A DNA stretch of 32,450 nt from Rhizobium alarense (GCF_021555155.1 NZ_JAKGBU010000064.1:1-32450); one strand, 5' to 3'; counted from the stretch's first letter, positions 1 through 7,886 are shown. Made by a program: numbers and translations. Notes: generated by a model from the letters alone, not told the origin.

Positions 1-717
1 CCGTCCGCGCCTGCGACGGATGTGATCCCGGCGGAAGACGCGGCACCTGTCTACGGACCGTCGAGCGCGGCGGGCAGGGCGGGCGGTGCCTGCATCGCCG
101 GGATCGTCGGCCGGATCGCCGACGCGTTGCGCCGAGCGGAGGACGACCTCGGCAGGCTCGACGCCTTTGCCGGCGACGGCGATCATGGCCAGGGCATGCG
201 GCGCGGCGCGCAGGCGGCCTTCGAGGCGGCGACGGCCGCCGCTGCGGCCGGGGCGGGGTCGGCGAGCGTGCTCGCGGCCGCCGGCGACGCCTGGGCCGAT
301 CGCGCCGGCGGCACGTCGGGCGCGCTCTGGGGCCTGCTGCTGCGCGCCTGGAGTGGCGCCCTGCGGGACGATGCCGCCATCGATGCGGCGGCCGCAGTCC
401 GGGGGGCACGGCTTGCGCTGTCGGCCGTGACCCGTCTCGGCGGCGCCCGTCTCGGCGACAAGACGCTGGTGGATGCCTTCGCGCCCTTCGTCGAAACGCT
501 GTAGAACGCTTTTTCCGCCGGCAAGCCGCTCGCGGCCGCCTGGGCCGAGGCCGCCCGCGCCGCGCAGGCGGCGGCGGAGGCGACGGCAGCGCTCAGCCCG
601 AAGCTCGGCCGCGCCCGGCCGCTTGCGGCACGCAGCATCGGCCATCCGGATGCCGGTGCGGTCTCGCTTGCGATGGTTGCGCGCGTGGTGGGCGAAAGCC
701 TTCCGAATCCCGCATGA
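1..717 (+). pseudogene. Dihydroxyacetone-kinase-type DhaL domain, interrupted by an amber codon (5' partial)
   Basis: The frame is already open at base 1, so the gene starts outside the window. The visible part is an ATP-binding DhaL (DAK2) domain: Mg-binding motif GDGDHGQGM, then DRAGGTSGALWG, then GDKTLVDAFAPF. TAG at 502-504 stops it, but the same frame continues without a gap for 70 more codons to TGA at 715-717 and encodes the expected C-terminal DhaL signature (GRARPLAARSIGHPDAGAVS). This is therefore one domain with a nonsense codon, not two genes. The family phosphorylates dihydroxyacetone with ATP; the 'DGDHGQGM' form also resembles D-erythrulose kinases, so the substrate is open. 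The Ala/Pro-rich stretch before the domain suggests a DhaK-DhaL fusion (inference). A sequencing error at one base is the main alternative to a real pseudogene. Confidence 0.85.
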
Positions 718-804
718 CGCATAAAATTGCACCAGACCCGTTCACGAAGAGGAAGGCGGTCGTCGCTAGTGTTGCGGCACTGTCACCGGCTGGGGATCGA
801 AGCG

Positions 805-1050
805 ATGAGCCTTTCACTGACATCCGTCCTGAAGACTGCCGTCGAGGGCATGCGGCTCCAGTCGAGCCGGCTTGCCGCTGTCGCCCGCGACGTCGCCGGT
901 CCGGCCGGGACGTCCGCCGTGGAGAATGCCGATCCGCTGCAGGCGCTGACGACGATGCTCGACGCCGAAACAGGCTTCAAGGCAAACGCCGCGGCCTTCG
1001 AGACCGGCGCTGATCTTTGGGACGTCCTGCTTTCCGTCAAGCGCGACTGA
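805..1050 (+). CDS. Small flagellar basal-body-rod-like protein
   Basis: The product has 81 residues. The start ATG at 805 is preceded by GGGGA about 8 bases upstream; an earlier in-frame start at 727 has no support. The N-terminus (SLTSVLKTAVEGMRLQSSRL) resembles the first helix of flagellar rod and hook proteins. The C-terminus (DPLQALTTMLDAETGFKANA, then a segment ending LLSVKRD) resembles the Flg_bbr_C helix of FlgC/FlgG ('DPxxEMxxMIxAQRAYxAN'). The protein is essentially the two coiled-coil ends with almost no middle domain, much shorter than FlgC (about 135 residues). No flagellar genes are nearby, so a role in the flagellum is not shown. Function unknown; the family resemblance is seen by eye only. 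Confidence 0.7.
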   Translation: MSLSLTSVLKTAVEGMRLQSSRLAAVARDVAGPAGTSAVENADPLQALTTMLDAETGFKANAAAFETGADLWDVLLSVKRD

Positions 1051-1122
1051 CAGCCGTCGCCGGCTCCCTTGCCCGGCTTGGCCACCATCCGTCGATGATG
1101 CCCGTCCCCGTCCGCGCGGCTT

Positions 1123-1548
1123 TCATCGTGTCGATGCAAGCGTGGCGCAGCAGAAGGCGAGGAGGTTCACGGCGGCGTTGACGACGTGCGAATACTCCCA
1201 TTGCCTGCGCAGGTTCTGCCAGTTGTCAGGCTGCACGGTCCAGTTCTCGGTCGCCGCGTTCGCCGGCTGCGTGACGAGCAGGAAAATGATCAGATTGAGA
1301 ACGATCAGGGCTGCCGCGACAATGGACAGCACCAGCGAAACCCTGTCGCCGCGCAGGACGAACGCATTGCCGAGATTGGCGAGAAACGCCAGCGGCAACA
1401 GCAGGCCGACCAGCCACCAGCCGCTGTAGATCTGCTGGACGACGACGTACTCTGCCTTCGGCAGCCCGATCTTGTTCAGGAACTCGAAGGCGTGCGCCGC
1501 CGGTGCGACCAGCGAAAGCCCCGTGAGTATGACGGCGACGAATTTCAT
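1123..1548 (-). CDS. DUF1772-like integral membrane protein
   Basis: The product has 141 residues. It begins with a hydrophobic segment that could be a signal peptide or first helix (MKFVAVILTGLSLVAPAAHA). Three more hydrophobic stretches follow, at about residues 43-62, 70-93 and 123-138. The segment TENWTVQPDNWQNLRRQWEY before the last helix resembles the 'W..LRRRWE..H' pattern of DUF1772 (anthrone-oxygenase-like) membrane proteins, where N and W/R residues lie between helices 3 and 4. It is convergent with the flagellar-like gene and followed on the same strand, about 90 bases upstream, by a DUF4189 gene. The ribosome-binding site is weak. Substrate and role unknown. Confidence 0.65.
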   Translation of the reverse strand: MKFVAVILTGLSLVAPAAHAFEFLNKIGLPKAEYVVVQQIYSGWWLVGLLLPLAFLANLGNAFVLRGDRVSLVLSIVAAALIVLNLIIFLLVTQPANAATENWTVQPDNWQNLRRQWEYSHVVNAAVNLLAFCCATLASTR

Positions 1549-1636
1549 CCGGACTGAATGGACGGGCCGCTGAAATGGTTCCGGACGGAATGAGCCGGGC
1601 GGGCGAAGCCGGCGCGCCTGCGTCTCCCGAATAGCC

Positions 1637-2053
1637 TCAGTTCATCTGCGGGCTTGCCATCGGCGGCGCGGCAAAGCCGCTGACGCCGACGCATTGCACG
1701 GTGAGCACCGTGCATTCGGTCGAATGCTCGGCGCAATAGGTCAGCGCGCGCTGGCGGGCAGCCGGTTCCGAATTGCCCCAACTCGCGCCCCAGGCGCCGT
1801 CCGGGGCCGTGGCGAGCGCGCCGCAGGCATTCTGGAAATAGTTGGTCACCTGGCAGTCGTCGGCCTGGGCCCTGCAGATTTCGAGCGCCGCCGTCTCCGC
1901 TTCGGCCTGCGACGGTTTCGGGCCGGAAAAGGCGTGAAGGTGCTTGTTCTGCGAAAAGGCGAAAGCCCCGACGAGGTCTTCGGCCGCGCCCGGCGTCGCA
2001 AGGCTCATCACGAGGAATGTCGCCGCGAAAGGCGCGTGATGCCAATGGCGCAT
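1637..2053 (-). CDS. Secreted DUF4189-type protein
   Basis: The product has 138 residues. The start ATG at 2053 gives a clear signal peptide (HAPFAATFLVMSLATPGAAE, cleavage near residue 24); a longer reading from upstream only adds Arg-rich out-of-context sequence. The mature part has the DUF4189 pattern: aromatic 'AFAFSQNKHLHAF', 'AETAALEICRA', 'CGALATAPDGAWGASWG', 'ARQRALTYCAEHSTECTVLT', with six cysteines that can pair into disulphides in the periplasm. Members of this family are small exported proteins of unknown function found widely in proteobacteria. No operon partner is obvious: the next gene on this strand is the membrane protein ending at 1123. Confidence 0.75.
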   Translation of the reverse strand: MRHWHHAPFAATFLVMSLATPGAAEDLVGAFAFSQNKHLHAFSGPKPSQAEAETAALEICRAQADDCQVTNYFQNACGALATAPDGAWGASWGNSEPAARQRALTYCAEHSTECTVLTVQCVGVSGFAAPPMASPQMN

Positions 2054-2179
2054 GATCGATCGTCTCCCTGCCTGTCCGGTCCGGATACTGCTCGGCTTTC
2101 CGGCGCGGCGCAACTGCCGGCACGGCCGCTGCCTCGGCCATTTGCGGAGGTTCTTGCGGGCGCCCCATGCCGGCTTTTC

Positions 2180-2204
2180 GGAACAAAGACCGGCCGGCCC
2201 CGTT
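2180..2204 (+). promoter_or_regulatory. EcfG (general stress sigma factor) promoter
   Basis: GGAAC at 2180-2184 is followed after exactly 16 bases by CGTT at 2201-2204. This is a perfect match to the EcfG/RpoE2 promoter consensus of alphaproteobacteria. It points at the 53-residue gene starting at 2274, giving a leader of about 60 bases. Confidence 0.72.
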
Positions 2205-2273
2205 TCTGAAACTCTGTCGTCCGTGCGCGTCGCAGCACCGATCGTCGACAGGAGCAGAGGGCAGGAGGCCCGT

Positions 2274-2435
2274 ATGCCAATTCGCATCGTCATGATCGCA
2301 GTGCTCTGTCTGATCGTCGGCTCGGTTCTCAGCATCCTGGTGGTGCAGCGTTTCGAGCCCGGCGCCGAATCGGCCCCGTCCGCCGATCGCCTCACCTCGA
2401 CGCCGCGTCAGATGACGCAGGGCGCGTTGCAGTAG
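2274..2435 (+). CDS. Tiny single-pass membrane protein, predicted stress-induced
   Basis: The product has 53 residues. ATG at 2274 has an excellent ribosome-binding site (AGGAGG at 2263-2268). Residues 3-25 form one strongly hydrophobic helix (RIVMIAVLCLIVGSVLSILV), followed by a short polar tail rich in Ser, Pro and Thr (ESAPSADRLTSTPRQM) that would lie on one side of the inner membrane. Small proteins of this build are common in rhizobia. The EcfG-type promoter 70-95 bases upstream suggests induction in the general stress response (inference). No known function. Confidence 0.7.
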   Translation: MPIRIVMIAVLCLIVGSVLSILVVQRFEPGAESAPSADRLTSTPRQMTQGALQ

Positions 2436-2480
2436 GGCCCGACGCCGTACCGGGCACGCCCGAAATTTTTGTCACGCGAC

Positions 2481-2505
2481 GGAACCAGCGGCATTCTCGC
2501 ACGTT
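2481..2505 (+). promoter_or_regulatory. Second EcfG-type promoter
   Basis: GGAAC at 2481-2485 and CGTT at 2502-2505 are separated by exactly 16 bases, a second perfect EcfG/RpoE2 match only 300 bases from the first. Transcription would begin near 2512, about 20 bases before the start codon at 2533. Confidence 0.72.
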
Positions 2506-2532
2506 GTTCGTCGGTTGTGTGGGAGGCAGTCC

Positions 2533-2721
2533 ATGAAACACGTGGCCGAACCGCCGGATGTCGAGGCGAAGAAGGTGCGGGAGGTGTGGAGCGTCCGGGA
2601 TTTCGCCCGGCGCCACCGGCTCGAGAAGATCGAGGAGGAGCGGCTCCGAAAGCTCTTCGGAGAATTCGCGACAAAACACGAGCTCCTCGTCAACTGCCGC
2701 CGCCAGCCGCTGTTCCGCTGA
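2533..2721 (+). CDS. Small conserved rhizobial protein, predicted stress-induced
   Basis: The product has 62 residues. ATG at 2533 follows GGGAGG at 2521-2526. The chain is charged and helical with no membrane segment (EVWSVRDFARRHRLEKIEEE, then RLRKLFGEFATKHELLVN). The pattern 'SVRDFARRH...EE.RL..LFG.FA..HELL.N' looks like a short conserved family of unknown function in Rhizobiales; this is from memory and not searched. An EcfG-type promoter sits immediately upstream. It resembles a small cytoplasmic regulator or chaperone-like helical protein, but no function can be assigned. Confidence 0.7.
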   Translation: MKHVAEPPDVEAKKVREVWSVRDFARRHRLEKIEEERLRKLFGEFATKHELLVNCRRQPLFR

Positions 2722-2911
2722 GGTCCGGGAAAATTTGGTGCCTGACTTGAACGTCAGCATACGGGCCGGTGCCTGGCAAAGTTTGCCCGGGCCGCGCTGA
2801 AAGAACATGGACGCGTGGCATCAGACACCGCAATTCCACAAGCGGCGGGTTGTCGCCGCAGCAAGATGCTGCACTTATCGGGAGGCGGATCGGGCGGGGT
2901 GCCCGGTGAAA

Positions 2912-2987
2912 TGGTGCCGCTTACGTGACTCGAACACGTGACCCCGTCATTACGAATGACGTGCTCTACCGACTGAGCTAAAGCGGC
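2912..2987 (-). tRNA. tRNA-Thr (anticodon CGU)
   Basis: On the minus strand a full cloverleaf folds: acceptor GCCGCTT with AAGCGGC, D stem GCTC/GAGC, anticodon stem CGTCA/TGACG around loop TTCGTAA (anticodon CGT, reading ACG), T stem ACGTG/CACGT around TTCGAGT. Discriminator A and an encoded CCA end it at 2912. Confidence 0.96.
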
Positions 2988-2993
2988 CCGGTT

Positions 2994-3015
2994 GGTCCCG
3001 AACAGGGGCGGGACC
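2994..3015. other. 7-bp inverted repeat between tRNA-Thr and the nitronate monooxygenase gene
   Basis: GGTCCCG (2994-3000) and CGGGACC (3009-3015) are perfect complements around an 8-base loop. The repeat could end the leftward nitronate monooxygenase transcript or lie in the tRNA promoter region. There is no clear T tract, so a terminator role is unproven. Confidence 0.35.
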
Positions 3016-3099
3016 GAAGGTGAGGGGCTGATAACCGCAAAACGGATCGATTTCAAGCCGTCTTGTCGGACTTCGCGCGATTTTCCGCAGGCGCCCGGC

Positions 3100-4062
3100 T
3101 CAGGCGCGGCAGAGGCGGTTGCGCGCTGCGTCGTATTCCGCCGCGAGCCGGCCGACCAGCACCCCGGTCGGCACCACATCCTTCACCGCGCCGATTCCCT
3201 GGCCGCAGCCCCAGATGTCCTTCCAGGCCTTGGCGCCGGTCGTCGCCGTCTCGAAGTCCATCTTCGTCGGGTCCGCGACCGGCAGGTCGTCCGGGTCGAG
3301 GCCCGCCGCGCGGATAGAGCCCTTCAGGTAGTTGCCGTGCACGCCGGTGAACGAGCTCGAATAGACGATGTCGGCGGCGGTGCTGTCGACGATCATCTGC
3401 TTGTAGGCGTCGGCGGCGCGTGCCTCGGTCGTGGCGATGAAGGGCGAGCCGATATAGGCGAGGTCCGCGCCCATCGCCTGCGCGGCGAGGATGGCGCTGC
3501 CGGTGGCGATCGCGCCGGAAAGCAGCAGCGGTCCGTCGAACCATTCGCGAATCTCCTGGACGAGCGCGAAAGGCGAAAGCGTGCCGGCGTGGCCGCCCGC
3601 GCCGGCCGCCACCGCGATCAGCCCGTCGGCCCCCTTGCGGATCGCCGAGCTGGCGTGGCGGTTGTTGATGACGTCGTGCAGCACGATGCCGCCGTAGGAA
3701 TGGATCGCGGCGTTCACCTCCGGCACGGCGCCGAGCGAGGAAATGACGATCGGCACGCGGTATTTGACGCACATGGCGAGATCGTGCTCGAGCCGCCGGT
3801 TCGACCTGTGCACGATCTGGTTCACCGCGAAGGGTGCCGCCGGCCGGTCCGGATGGGTGGCGTCGTGCGCTGCGAGTGCCTCGGTGATTTCCGCGAGCCA
3901 TTCGTCGAGCTGCGCTTCGGGACGGGCGTTGAGCGCCGGGAAGGCGCCGACGACCCCGGCCTTGCACTGGGCGATCGTCAGCTGCGGATGCGATATGATG
4001 AAGAGCGGTGCCGCAATCGCCGGCAGTCGCAGCGTGTCGCGGAGAACGGAAGGAAGGACCAT
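3100..4062 (-). CDS. Nitronate monooxygenase family flavoprotein
   Basis: The product has 320 residues. The family (formerly 2-nitropropane dioxygenase) is an FMN TIM-barrel that oxidises alkyl nitronates, including toxic propionate-3-nitronate, in the cytoplasm. Seen: LPAIAAPLFIISHPQLTIAQ at the N-terminus, AGVVGAFPALNAR, VAAGAGGHAGTLSPF with the expected catalytic His, LSGAIATGSAILAAQAMGAD (phosphate-binding turn of the barrel), and AYIGSPFIATTEARA. Length is normal for the family. The start ATG at 4062 follows GGAAGGA. It stands alone, with tRNA-Thr beyond its 3' end. A perfect inverted repeat 16 bases upstream suggests tight transcriptional control. Some relatives are enoyl reductase-like, so the exact substrate is not certain. 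Confidence 0.88.
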   Translation of the reverse strand: MVLPSVLRDTLRLPAIAAPLFIISHPQLTIAQCKAGVVGAFPALNARPEAQLDEWLAEITEALAAHDATHPDRPAAPFAVNQIVHRSNRRLEHDLAMCVKYRVPIVISSLGAVPEVNAAIHSYGGIVLHDVINNRHASSAIRKGADGLIAVAAGAGGHAGTLSPFALVQEIREWFDGPLLLSGAIATGSAILAAQAMGADLAYIGSPFIATTEARAADAYKQMIVDSTAADIVYSSSFTGVHGNYLKGSIRAAGLDPDDLPVADPTKMDFETATTGAKAWKDIWGCGQGIGAVKDVVPTGVLVGRLAAEYDAARNRLCRA

Positions 4063-4077
4063 GTCGAAGCCGATTTC

Positions 4078-4103
4078 TTTTGACGTTTACGGAAACGTCA
4101 AAA
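4078..4103. promoter_or_regulatory. Perfect inverted repeat, likely operator of the nitronate monooxygenase gene
   Basis: TTTTGACGTTT (4078-4088) and AAACGTCAAAA (4093-4103) are exact complements around ACGG. The site ends 15 bases before the start codon at 4062. The shape and core (GACGTTTAC...AAACGTC) resemble operators of MerR-type regulators of branched-chain and fatty acid breakdown (LiuR-like, from memory). No regulator gene is adjacent. Confidence 0.6.
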
Positions 4104-4307
4104 TCCTAGCATCTTGCTTCGCTCTTGCCTAGGTCGCGCAGGGGGTAACGGCCAGGAAGCTGTGCGCCGGCGGGCCACAGGGGCGGTCGGGCTTGCGCAA
4201 AATTCCGCCAAACGTTACGCACGTCTTAACCGGGAGCGGAAACGGGGACGGTTTCCACAGGATTCCGGTGCCGGACGCAAGGGGCGCGGTGCCGTAGAGG
4301 AGCCTAT

Positions 4308-5474
4308 GTGAGCGGATTGGAAGAGGCGATCAAGAACGCGCTGGCGCGGTCGGAGCGGCAGAACCCGGAGACGCGCGCACGGATTTACCAGTCGGCGCGC
4401 AACGCGCTGGAGGCGGGTCTGAAGAAGCAGGACATCCGCGACCCCGACGTGGTGGCGGCGCAGCGGCATCGCCTGGAGGAAATCATCCACCATATCGAGG
4501 CCGAGGAACGGCGCGCGGCGCAGCCGCGACCGGCGGCGATGGAGCGCGCCGAACCCCGCCTCGAAACGCCGACGCAGGAGGGCGCCCGCCGCCCCGCTGC
4601 CGTGCCGGTCGTCGACGTGTCGCCGGACGCCGGCCGGCGGGAGCCTGCGCCCGCGCATGCGGCCGACGACGCGGTCATGGGCGACCTCCGTCCGCAGCGC
4701 GCCGACCGTTTCGGCGCGGCATCCCAGCCGGCGGTCGCGACACAGTCGGACACGGCGCGCGCCGCGTCCGACGCCAGTGCCGATTTCCGGCCGGAACGGG
4801 CTGCCAAGCCCCGCCGGCGCCGCGGACGGCTCTTCTCGCTCTTCCTGGTGGCGGCGACGCTCGTCGCGGCGGCCGGTTCCGCCTATTGGTGGGTGGAGAG
4901 CAGCGGCCTGCTCCTGTCGCCCGCCGAACGAGACGGCAGCGTGCCCAATCCGCCGGATACGCTGGCCGGGGAGGATTTCGCCGGCGAAGATCCGCTTCTG
5001 AAGGCGCTCGAGACGCAGAGCCGCTTCTCGTCGGACTGGAAGGAGATTTTCGCGCCGCAGGACGCGGCGGACCTCAGCGCCGGCACCGGCGCCGTCGCGG
5101 AGCCGGTCACCACGAACGAAGGCGCGGCTGTCCGGGTGACGTCGCGCACCGCGGACCGGAACGGCGCCGTCGCGATTGCGGTCCCGCCGGAGGTGCTGGA
5201 GGCAATGGCCGGCAAGTCCTCGACGATCGCGCTGACGATGCAGGCGACGGATGGCAAGCCCGTCCAGGTGGCGGTGGAATGCGACTTCGGTTCGCTCGGA
5301 ACCTGCGGCCGCCACCGCTTCACCGTGTCCGACCGGACGGACCTTCTCTTCGAGGTCGACTTCGACCGCTCGCTGGTGCCGAACGCTGCCGGAAAGCTCT
5401 ACGTCGTCGCGGATGTCGGCGGCGGCGGCGCGAGCGTCAATCTCTTCGGCGCGCGAATCCTGCCCGGTCAGTGA
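4308..5474 (+). CDS. Single-pass membrane protein, conserved in rhizobia, unknown function
   Basis: The product has 388 residues. Translation starts at GTG 4308 behind AGAGGAG; the overlapping ATG at 4306 runs straight into TGA and is excluded. Residues 1-70 are a charged helical segment (MSGLEEAIKNALARSERQNP, then DPDVVAAQRHRLEEIIHHIE). About 70-165 is a disordered Pro/Ala/Arg-rich linker. An Arg-rich anchor leads into one membrane helix at about 172-190 (LFSLFLVAATLVAAAGSAYW). The remaining 190 residues are outside the membrane and end in a compact beta-rich domain with a Cys pair (VECDFGSLGTCGRHRF). The layout is a cytoplasmic helix domain tethered to a periplasmic sandwich. No catalytic motif recognised. 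Confidence 0.75.
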   Translation: MSGLEEAIKNALARSERQNPETRARIYQSARNALEAGLKKQDIRDPDVVAAQRHRLEEIIHHIEAEERRAAQPRPAAMERAEPRLETPTQEGARRPAAVPVVDVSPDAGRREPAPAHAADDAVMGDLRPQRADRFGAASQPAVATQSDTARAASDASADFRPERAAKPRRRRGRLFSLFLVAATLVAAAGSAYWWVESSGLLLSPAERDGSVPNPPDTLAGEDFAGEDPLLKALETQSRFSSDWKEIFAPQDAADLSAGTGAVAEPVTTNEGAAVRVTSRTADRNGAVAIAVPPEVLEAMAGKSSTIALTMQATDGKPVQVAVECDFGSLGTCGRHRFTVSDRTDLLFEVDFDRSLVPNAAGKLYVVADVGGGGASVNLFGARILPGQ

Positions 5475-5498
5475 TGGCCGGCGGCGACGGGCAAGGGC

Positions 5499-6386
5499 TC
5501 AGTCTATGCCGAGGAATTTCGGCCCTTCGCCGATGATCCTCGCGTCCCTCTCGCCGATCGCAATCTTGTCCTTGCCGGCATAGTCCAGCGTGGACAGGAT
5601 ATGGCGGATGAGGTTCAGCCGCGCGCGGCGCTTGTCGTTGGAGCGCAGGATGGTCCACGGCGCCTTCTGCGTATGCGTCGCCTTCAGCATGCGGTTGCGC
5701 TTTTCCGTATAGTCGTCCCACCTGTTGAGCGCGGCGATGTCCATGGGCGACAGCTTCCAGATCTTCAGCGGATCGTGCCGTCGGTCGTGAAAGCGCTTGA
5801 TCTGCATTTCGCGGCCGATGTCGAGCCAGAACTTGAAGAAGTGGATGCCCTCGGTGATCACCATCTTCTCGAAATGCGGCGTCTCGTTCAGGAAATCCTC
5901 GTATTGCTCCGGCGTGCAGAAGCCCATCACCGGCTCGACACCGGCCCGGTTGTACCAGGACCGATCGAACATCACGAATTCGCCGGCCGTCGGGAAATTG
6001 GTGACGTAGCGTTGATAGTACCATTGGCCCCGCTCCGTCTCCGTCGGCTTGCTGAGCGCGACGACGCGCGCGGAACGCGGGTTGAGATAGGCCCGGGTGG
6101 CGAAGATGGAGCCGCCCTTGCCGGCCGCGTCACGGCCCTCGAAGACGGCGATCACCCGATGCCCGGTTTCCTGCAGCCAGAACTGCGCCTTGACGAGTTC
6201 GACCTGCAGCTTTTCCAGCGTGTCCTCGTATTCGTCCTTGTCGAACTTCTCCTCGTAGGGATAACCGCCGGAGGAGAGGGCCTTGTCGTCCACCCAGTCC
6301 GGCAGCTTCGGATCGTCCACGTCGAAGGTCCGCACCTTGCCGCCGATCGTCAGGTCGACGGCCGCGTTTTCGATCAGTTTCGACAT
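5499..6386 (-). CDS. ppk2: Polyphosphate kinase 2 (PPK2)
   Basis: The product has 295 residues, normal for class I PPK2. It transfers phosphate between polyphosphate and nucleoside diphosphates, usually making GTP or ATP from polyphosphate. Seen: Walker [12 protein letters not shown] (about residues 84-94), the lid and Walker B region [12 protein letters not shown], and the family motifs [33 protein letters not shown] and [22 protein letters not shown] at 6386 has GGAGAG 6 bases upstream, better than an upstream in-frame start at 6428. It is divergent from phoR with about 134 bases between start codons, a neighbourhood that ties polyphosphate use to phosphate sensing. No clear Pho box lies in the shared region. 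Confidence 0.94.
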   Translation of the reverse strand: MSKLIENAAVDLTIGGKVRTFDVDDPKLPDWVDDKALSSGGYPYEEKFDKDEYEDTLEKLQVELVKAQFWLQETGHRVIAVFEGRDAAGKGGSIFATRAYLNPRSARVVALSKPTETERGQWYYQRYVTNFPTAGEFVMFDRSWYNRAGVEPVMGFCTPEQYEDFLNETPHFEKMVITEGIHFFKFWLDIGREMQIKRFHDRRHDPLKIWKLSPMDIAALNRWDDYTEKRNRMLKATHTQKAPWTILRSNDKRRARLNLIRHILSTLDYAGKDKIAIGERDARIIGEGPKFLGID

Positions 6387-6520
6387 CTCTCGCTCTCCAG
6401 GCAGCGCTCCGGTGGGGGAGCAGGCCATAATCGCATTGCGAATTCAAGCGCATCGTGAAAAACATGTCATGAAACCGCGGTAGCACTAGACGATTGAAGC
6501 GTCGTGTTAGGAGCGTGGCA

Positions 6521-7825
6521 ATGGTGATGAAGGAGGAGTTCACGGTGCTGGAGCGCGAGACCAGGCTCGGCTGGTTCCTCCTCCAGGTCTGGCGCGAACG
6601 CGTGCTTGCCTCGGCTGCCGTCTTCGTCGGCTTCGTCATGTGGGCCGGCGGGTTCGATCTCGCCTGGGTGCTCTTTTCGATCGCGCTGATCGTCCTCGCC
6701 GGGCTGGCGCGGCCCCTGCTGCGGGCCGATGGAGAGGCAAGGGCCGCGGCGGTCCCGGTATCCGCCGTCGCCACCGCCGCCGCGGTCGCCAGGGCCGATG
6801 ACAGGCTTCGCCCGAGCCAGGCGCTGCTGGATGCCCTCGACATGCCGGTGCTGCTCGTCAGCGCGCATGAAGCCGTGCGGCTGCAGAACCGCGCGGCCGA
6901 CGCGCTGTTCGGACCGATCCCGCGCAATCCGGACCTTTCGGGGCGCATCCGCGCGCCCGCGATTCTCGACGTCGCCCGTGAGGCGATCGCGCGCGGCGAG
7001 GTGCGCGAGGTGGAGCACTCCGAGCGGCTGCCGTCCGAGACCGTCTATATCGTGAGGGTTGCGCCGGTGCGCATGGACCTGGATGGCGAGGCCGGCACCT
7101 ATTTCCTCATCTCCTTCCGCGATGTCTCGCAGGCGCGTCGGATAGACCGGATGCGCTCCGATTTCGTGGCCAATGCGAGCCACGAGCTGCGCACGCCGCT
7201 CGCCTCGCTGAGGGGGTTCATCGAGACCCTGCAGGGACCTGCCCGCAACGACGTGAAGGCGCATCAGAAGTTTCTCGGCATCATGCATGAGCAGGCGACC
7301 CGGATGAGTCGGCTGGTCGACGACCTTTTGTCCCTGTCGCGGCTGGAATTGAAGTCGCATATCGCGCCGGACCAGACGATAGACCTCCGTCCGCTGCTCG
7401 GCCATGTGCGCGACAGCCTGCAACCCTTCGCCGAAGAGCTCGGCGTCGAATTGCATGTCGAGGCAGGCTCCGGACCGGTGGAGGTCATCGGCGATCGGGA
7501 CGAGTTGATCGAGGTTTTCGAGAACCTCATCGAGAACGCCTGCAAATACGGCCAGGATGGCAAGCGTGTGGAGATCGCGCTGACGCCTGCCGAGGGCGAC
7601 AGGCCGGCGGAAGTCAGCGTGCGCGATTATGGCCCGGGCATCCCCTCCGAGCATGTTCCCCGGCTGACGGAGCGGTTTTACCGGGTGAATGTCGAGGCGA
7701 GCCGGTCACGGAAGGGCACGGGTCTGGGCCTTGCGATCGTCAAGCACATCCTCACCCGCCACCGTGCGCGCCTGATCGTGAAGTCGGAATTGGGCAAGGG
7801 CGCGGTGTTCACCGTCAGATTCTGA
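6521..7825 (+). CDS. phoR: Phosphate regulon sensor histidine kinase PhoR
   Basis: The product has 434 residues. ATG at 6521 follows TAGGAG; an upstream TTG at 6494 is less likely. Two membrane helices near the N-terminus (about 23-60) are followed by a PAS-like domain (LLDALDMPVLLVSAHEAVRL), the HisKA dimerisation domain with phospho-accepting His at about residue 221 (FVANASHELRTPLASLRGF), and a HATPase with N box (ENLIENACKYG), G1 (DYGPGIP) and G2 (KGTGLGLAIV). There is no large periplasmic sensor domain, as in other PhoR proteins, which read phosphate through PstSCAB and PhoU. It phosphorylates PhoB (gene at 13769). A weak hairpin with a T6 run at about 7832-7858 may end or weaken its transcript before the pst operon. 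Confidence 0.95.
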   Translation: MVMKEEFTVLERETRLGWFLLQVWRERVLASAAVFVGFVMWAGGFDLAWVLFSIALIVLAGLARPLLRADGEARAAAVPVSAVATAAAVARADDRLRPSQALLDALDMPVLLVSAHEAVRLQNRAADALFGPIPRNPDLSGRIRAPAILDVAREAIARGEVREVEHSERLPSETVYIVRVAPVRMDLDGEAGTYFLISFRDVSQARRIDRMRSDFVANASHELRTPLASLRGFIETLQGPARNDVKAHQKFLGIMHEQATRMSRLVDDLLSLSRLELKSHIAPDQTIDLRPLLGHVRDSLQPFAEELGVELHVEAGSGPVEVIGDRDELIEVFENLIENACKYGQDGKRVEIALTPAEGDRPAEVSVRDYGPGIPSEHVPRLTERFYRVNVEASRSRKGTGLGLAIVKHILTRHRARLIVKSELGKGAVFTVRF

Positions 7826-7886
7826 CATAAACCGTCGCACAAGGCGGTAGGATTTTTTAAATTCCATTTATTTTCAATAGGATGAC

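Noticed and set aside
2992-4083. A 363-codon open frame opposite the nitronate monooxygenase
   Set aside because: Low-complexity Arg/Ala/Gly-rich antisense reading; the other strand encodes a recognisable enzyme.
4114-4311. Short open frame of 65 codons upstream of the membrane protein at 4308
   Set aside because: Arg/Gly-rich with no start signal; the 204-base gap looks like ordinary promoter DNA.
6387-6520. Possible Pho box between ppk2 and phoR (ATGTCAT at 6464-6470)
   Set aside because: Only one 7-base unit fits; neither neighbour at 11-base spacing on either strand matches more than about 3 of 7 positions.
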